Of a stretch of DNA of 64,000 nt, positions 62,089-64,000 are shown in pieces. The position numbers and the translations under genes are program-made. Source of the stretch: Paenibacillus swuensis (GTDB lineage: Bacteria > Bacillota > Bacilli > Paenibacillales > DY6); contig NZ_CP011388.1 of the NCBI RefSeq assembly GCF_001644605.1, positions 2,942,501 through 3,006,500 of the forward strand, given 5' to 3'. Below the pieces are notes generated by a model. The model saw only the letters and a list, made by a program, of their open reading frames with translations. It was not told where the DNA came from and ran no database searches. Each line of letters opens with the position of its first letter. Position 1 is the stretch's first letter.

Positions 62089-64000
62089 ATGTATTTTGGT
62101 GTGGATTATTACCCGGAACATTGGCCCAAGGGGCGTTGGGCGGTCGATGCAGCTATGATGAGGGAGGCCCATATCAACATTGTGCGGCTGGCTGAATTCG
62201 CATGGGCGAAGATGGAGCCGGAGGAAGGCCGATTCGATTTCACATGGCTGGATGAAGCGATTCGTATTTTCCAAGCGGAAGGCATTCAGGTCATATTGGG
62301 TACACCGACCGCGGCTGCGCCCAAGTGGCTGATGGATCTCTATCCTGACATGTATCCTGTGGATGTATACGGAATGACCAAAGGGTTTGGCACAAGAAGG
62401 CATTATTGTCCGAATCATATCATTTATCGTCAATATTCCCGGATAATCGTTCAGAAGATGGTTGAACATTACGCGGATCAAGAACAAGTCATTGCATGGC
62501 AAATCGATAATGAATTTGGCGGTGCTTGTTACTGCAATCATTGTCTGAAAGCGTTTCGATTGTGGCTTAGGAACAAGTACGGCGATATTCAGACGTTAAA
62601 TGCGGAATGGGGCACGATCTTCTGGAGCCAGACTTACCGGCACTGGGATGAAATTATTGTGCCCGCCTATTCTTCAAGTGACGGATTTAGTCAGAATGCG
62701 AACGCCGAGCAATGGATGAGCACGCCTTACAATCATAACCCAAGCCTGCTGCTGGATTACCAGCGGTTCTTTACCGATGCAACGGTTGACTATCAACAGC
62801 TCCAGATTGATGTGCTTCGCCAATATACAAAATTGCCGATTACGCACAATCTGATGGGACATTATAGCGAACTGGATTATTATAAGCTGGGCGAACCTCT
62901 GGATGTGATTTCTTGGGATAACTATCCTAACAATATGTGGGGCAAAAGCTCGTGGACGGATATCTCGATGGCTCATGATTTGATGCGAGGCGTTAAAGAG
63001 AAGAATTTCTGGATGATGGAGCAGCAGAGCGGTCCCTGCGGATGGCAGATGATGGGCGATACACCGGAACCCGGGCAAATTCGTTTGTGGACATATCAAG
63101 CGATTGCCCACGGTGCCGAGGCGATGGTTTACTTCCGCTGGAGAGCTTGTACAGTAGGCATTGAACAATATTGGCACGGCATTCTGGACCATGACGGCAT
63201 CGGCAGAAGAAGGTTGCGGGAAGTGACGCAGGTCGGCGAGGAATTGAAGCGGGATGCGGCCTGGTTCGTGGATTCTGAGAATCGCAGCGATATCGCGCTA
63301 ATCAAGAGCTATGATAATTTCTGGAGTCATCGCGGTCAGCCTCACAATTCCAAGTTCAATTATAACGCACTTCTAAGCCAATATTACGGCGCACTGGCTA
63401 CCCAGCATTATGGCGTGGATGTTACAAAAGCGGAGACTAATTTCGCGAAATATAAACTGGTTCTCATGCCTGCTTTCAATCTGGTAACCGAGGAGATAGC
63501 AGACAAATGCGAGCGTTATGTCGCTGACGGCGGGGCTCTTGTTATCACATTCCGTTCGGGAACGAAGCTATGGAATAACCAAATGAGCACTCTAACGGTG
63601 CCCGGGTTATTCAAGGACATGGCAGGCGTGGAACTCGAGGAATTTGATTCCGTTAACTTCGGGAGAACGGTAGCGGTGGACGGCAGTTTCGGCAATAGTA
63701 ACGCCTCCATGTGGTGCGATGTGCTGAAGCTAAACGGCGCGGAAGTACTTGCAACTTATGGCAGCCACTATTACGAGGGAAAACCCGCAGTGACGGTCAA
63801 TCGTTACGGCAAGGGTACGGTTTATTATGTCGGCTGCGATCTGGACACGGCCGGTATGACCCATTTGTTGAAAGCCATTGCATCCGAGCAAGGTGTTCGG
63901 CCGGTTCTAAGTCAACCCACCGAAGGTCTGGAAGCGGTCCGCAAACGTAAAGACGAACAGGATTATATCATGCTCCTGAACCATAATGCACATGCCTTAG
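62089..64000 (+). CDS. GH42 beta-galactosidase, 3' end cut by the window
   Basis: ATG 62089 has GAAGGTGA 5-7 bases upstream; 637 codons are visible and the frame is open to the end. The N-terminal (beta/alpha)8 domain starts with MYFGVDYYPEHWP. Catalytic residues are visible: acid/base E142 in QIDNEFG and nucleophile E311 in WMMEQQSG. The zinc-cluster cysteines (CPNH and CYCNHC) are present. The trimerisation domain follows at about 400-600 (LMPAFNLVTEEI). No signal peptide, so it acts in the cytoplasm on imported galactosides. A cre-like site and an AraC gene upstream suggest catabolite control and induction. Confidence 0.95.
   Translation, partial: MYFGVDYYPEHWPKGRWAVDAAMMREAHINIVRLAEFAWAKMEPEEGRFDFTWLDEAIRIFQAEGIQVILGTPTAAAPKWLMDLYPDMYPVDVYGMTKGFGTRRHYCPNHIIYRQYSRIIVQKMVEHYADQEQVIAWQIDNEFGGACYCNHCLKAFRLWLRNKYGDIQTLNAEWGTIFWSQTYRHWDEIIVPAYSSSDGFSQNANAEQWMSTPYNHNPSLLLDYQRFFTDATVDYQQLQIDVLRQYTKLPITHNLMGHYSELDYYKLGEPLDVISWDNYPNNMWGKSSWTDISMAHDLMRGVKEKNFWMMEQQSGPCGWQMMGDTPEPGQIRLWTYQAIAHGAEAMVYFRWRACTVGIEQYWHGILDHDGIGRRRLREVTQVGEELKRDAAWFVDSENRSDIALIKSYDNFWSHRGQPHNSKFNYNALLSQYYGALATQHYGVDVTKAETNFAKYKLVLMPAFNLVTEEIADKCERYVADGGALVITFRSGTKLWNNQMSTLTVPGLFKDMAGVELEEFDSVNFGRTVAVDGSFGNSNASMWCDVLKLNGAEVLATYGSHYYEGKPAVTVNRYGKGTVYYVGCDLDTAGMTHLLKAIASEQGVRPVLSQPTEGLEAVRKRKDEQDYIMLLNHNAHAL

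Overview
The window looks like a chromosomal segment of a low-to-moderate-GC, spore-forming Gram-positive bacterium of the Paenibacillaceae. The grounds are SLH-domain surface proteins, a Tad-like pilin tail, a CIRCE-controlled groESL operon, a CmpA-like sporulation protein, and gene order that matches two stretches of the Bacillus subtilis chromosome. These are the ydiF-moaC-tat-groESL stretch and the ydcC-alr-ndoAI-ndoA-tex-ydcK-trnS stretch. Genus and species cannot be fixed from the sequence alone.

Layout. 1-9.2 kb: the 3' end of a Tad/Flp-like operon (three small pilin-like membrane peptides, a TadE/DUF4320-like and a TadG-like protein), then an SLH-anchored secreted protein and a 2078-residue secreted multi-domain protein. 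9.2-9.5 kb: a cluster of DnaA boxes. 9.5-21 kb: housekeeping genes, namely a membrane phosphatase-like protein, ABC-F YdiF, 5-formyl-THF cyclo-ligase, three molybdenum-cofactor genes, tatA/tatC, and groES/groEL behind a textbook SigA promoter and CIRCE. 21-21.5 kb: an intact antitoxin with a decayed PIN toxin. 21.7-48.7 kb: a surface-glycan region. It holds an SLH protein (candidate S-layer protein) and an O-antigen-ligase-like enzyme on the minus strand, diverging from a ~22 kb plus-strand operon. That operon encodes GDP-D-rhamnose and dTDP-L-rhamnose synthesis, a Wzm/Wzt exporter, a coiled-coil methyltransferase, seven or more glycosyltransferase-type proteins, a UbiA-type phosphoribosyltransferase with a PAP2-like phosphatase, the initiating sugar-phosphate transferase, and a PHP-type tyrosine phosphatase. 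48.6-50 kb: small membrane proteins. 50-57.2 kb: ydcC, alr, the MazEF-type pair ndoAI/ndoA, tex, cmpA and sprT-like genes. 57.3-58.2 kb: five tRNAs (Asn, Ser, Glu, Lys, Leu). 58.5-64 kb: accessory genes (an orphan secreted protein behind a large palindrome, a PhyH-type dioxygenase, an AraC regulator, and a GH42 beta-galactosidase cut by the window end).

How the genes work together. The 21.7-47.8 kb block has every part expected of an S-layer protein glycosylation (slg) cluster: a priming phosphotransferase, sugar-nucleotide synthesis, glycosyltransferases, a probable chain-terminating methyltransferase, an ABC exporter with a C-terminal glycan-binding-type domain, an oligosaccharyltransferase-like ligase, and an adjacent SLH acceptor. 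The unusual part is a UbiA/PAP2 pair resembling the mycobacterial polyprenyl-phosphoryl-ribose/arabinose pathway, inside an AT-rich portion of the operon. This suggests that a lipid-linked pentose also decorates the glycan. That is an inference, and it is the most promising undescribed system here.
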